Shown here piece after piece: positions 63,632-64,000 of a stretch of 64,000 nucleotides of DNA (within the stretch, counting starts at the first letter, position 1; the number at the start of each line of letters is the position of its first letter). The stretch is taken from NCBI RefSeq assembly GCF_003688625.1, contig NZ_RCWY01000002.1:62001-126000 (forward strand). The letters run 5' to 3'. The notes beneath the pieces were generated by a model, which worked only from the letters and a program-made list of their open reading frames with translations, ran no database searches and was not told the DNA's origin. Position numbers and translations under genes: made by a program. Source of the stretch: Sphingomonas sp. PP-CE-3A-406. GTDB lineage: Bacteria; Pseudomonadota; Alphaproteobacteria; Sphingomonadales; Sphingomonadaceae.

Positions 63632-64000
63632 TTATTCGGGGAGCAGGAGCGTGCTCCCCCAGGTGTCGCCGCTCTCGACCGCGCGGTGCGCGTCGGCGGC
63701 ATCTTCGAGCGCGAAGGTCTGGCCGATCTCGGGTGTGACCGCGCCGCTGTCGAGCATCGCGAACAGGCGCGCGATGCCGGCCTGCTTCTCCTCCGGCGTG
63801 GCGTAGTAATCGAACAGCGTCGGGCGGGTGACGAACAGCGAGCCTTTCCGCGCGAGGACGCCGATGTTGACGCCGTCGACCACCCCGCCTGCGTTGCCGT
63901 AGCTCACGATCAATCCGCGCCTGGCCGCGCTGTCGAGCGAGGCGTTCCACGTCGCACCGCCGACGCCGTCGAGCACGACGGGCACGCCCTCGCCGTCGGT
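63632..64000 (-). CDS. Zinc-type quinone oxidoreductase, N-terminal part missing (window edge)
   Basis: Last 122 residues of an MDR-family quinone oxidoreductase or enoyl reductase-like protein: VVLDGVGGATWNASLDSAARRGLIVSYG, LFVTRPTLFDYYATPEEKQAG, and a C-terminal end EDAADAHRAVESGDTWGSTLLLPE. The start lies beyond the window. It reads toward the two-component genes (63 bases to the response-regulator start). Reductase family call is strong, substrate unknown. Confidence 0.88.
   Translation of the reverse strand, partial: TDGEGVPVVLDGVGGATWNASLDSAARRGLIVSYGNAGGVVDGVNIGVLARKGSLFVTRPTLFDYYATPEEKQAGIARLFAMLDSGAVTPEIGQTFALEDAADAHRAVESGDTWGSTLLLPE

Overview
The window looks like a stretch of chromosome from a Sphingomonas-type bacterium (Sphingomonadaceae, Alphaproteobacteria). 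This rests on very high GC, GC-biased third positions, and the gene content: fused ThiS-ThiG, DUF2849/DUF934 beside cysI, UPF0262, a D-xylose Weimberg cluster like that of Caulobacter, and a tryptophan-halogenase-like gene beside a TonB-dependent receptor. An EcfG-type promoter and a sigma-54 promoter also fit this lineage. I see no phage, plasmid, IS or CRISPR locus. The assignment comes from recognised families, not from a database search.

Layout. 0-6 kb: a GH130-like glycoside phosphorylase, an SDR and an alpha/beta hydrolase on the minus strand; then SelO and a succinylglutamate-semialdehyde dehydrogenase on plus. 6-10 kb: a tightly overlapping sulfur-assimilation operon (cobA, DUF2849, cysI, DUF934, cysH). 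10-15 kb: dnaB (minus), then UPF0262, a GH25-like protein that seems to lack its catalytic glutamate, cdd, an HPP membrane protein (minus) and dcd. 15-19 kb: a small TPR protein and a tonB-exbB-exbD-exbD energy-transduction operon (minus). 19-24 kb: folB with an SDR-tail-like small protein (minus), a GNAT, and a DUF1285-Nudix-cca operon. 23-28 kb: a GGDEF-EAL protein with a degenerate GGDEF motif, and parC (minus). 27-34 kb: a secreted alpha/beta hydrolase overlapping kynU, a hicAB toxin-antitoxin pair with a readable promoter/operator, purC-purS-purQ, a queuosine-precursor transporter and tRNA-Arg(UCU).

33-40 kb is a complete D-xylose oxidative (Weimberg) set: xylX-xylB-xylC on plus, xylD on minus, xylA on plus. 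LacI-type operator-like palindromes stand before xylX and xylD, and a half-site before xylA. No xylose regulator or transporter lies in the window. 40-48 kb: a large hybrid histidine kinase that begins with a ParD-like ribbon-helix-helix segment, isocitrate lyase, formate-THF ligase and a HAD phosphatase. 48-55 kb: csbD under an EcfG-type promoter, thiSG, aroQ-accB-accC, a small secreted protein with an ArsC-like reductase, and glnB-glnA behind a sigma-54 promoter. 55-64 kb: an ABC1/UbiB-family kinase, a flavin-dependent-halogenase-like gene, a TonB-dependent receptor, an OmpR/EnvZ-type two-component pair and a truncated quinone oxidoreductase.

The intergenic gaps, especially those between convergent genes, hold at least five families of paired-hairpin inverted repeats (REPIN-like). 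A separate hairpin element recurs directly after aceA and after glnA, with a compensatory base change. No single unmistakably new system is present. The most unusual items are the RHH-kinase fusion, the GH25-like pseudoenzyme, the 3' element behind aceA/glnA, and the halogenase/receptor pair.
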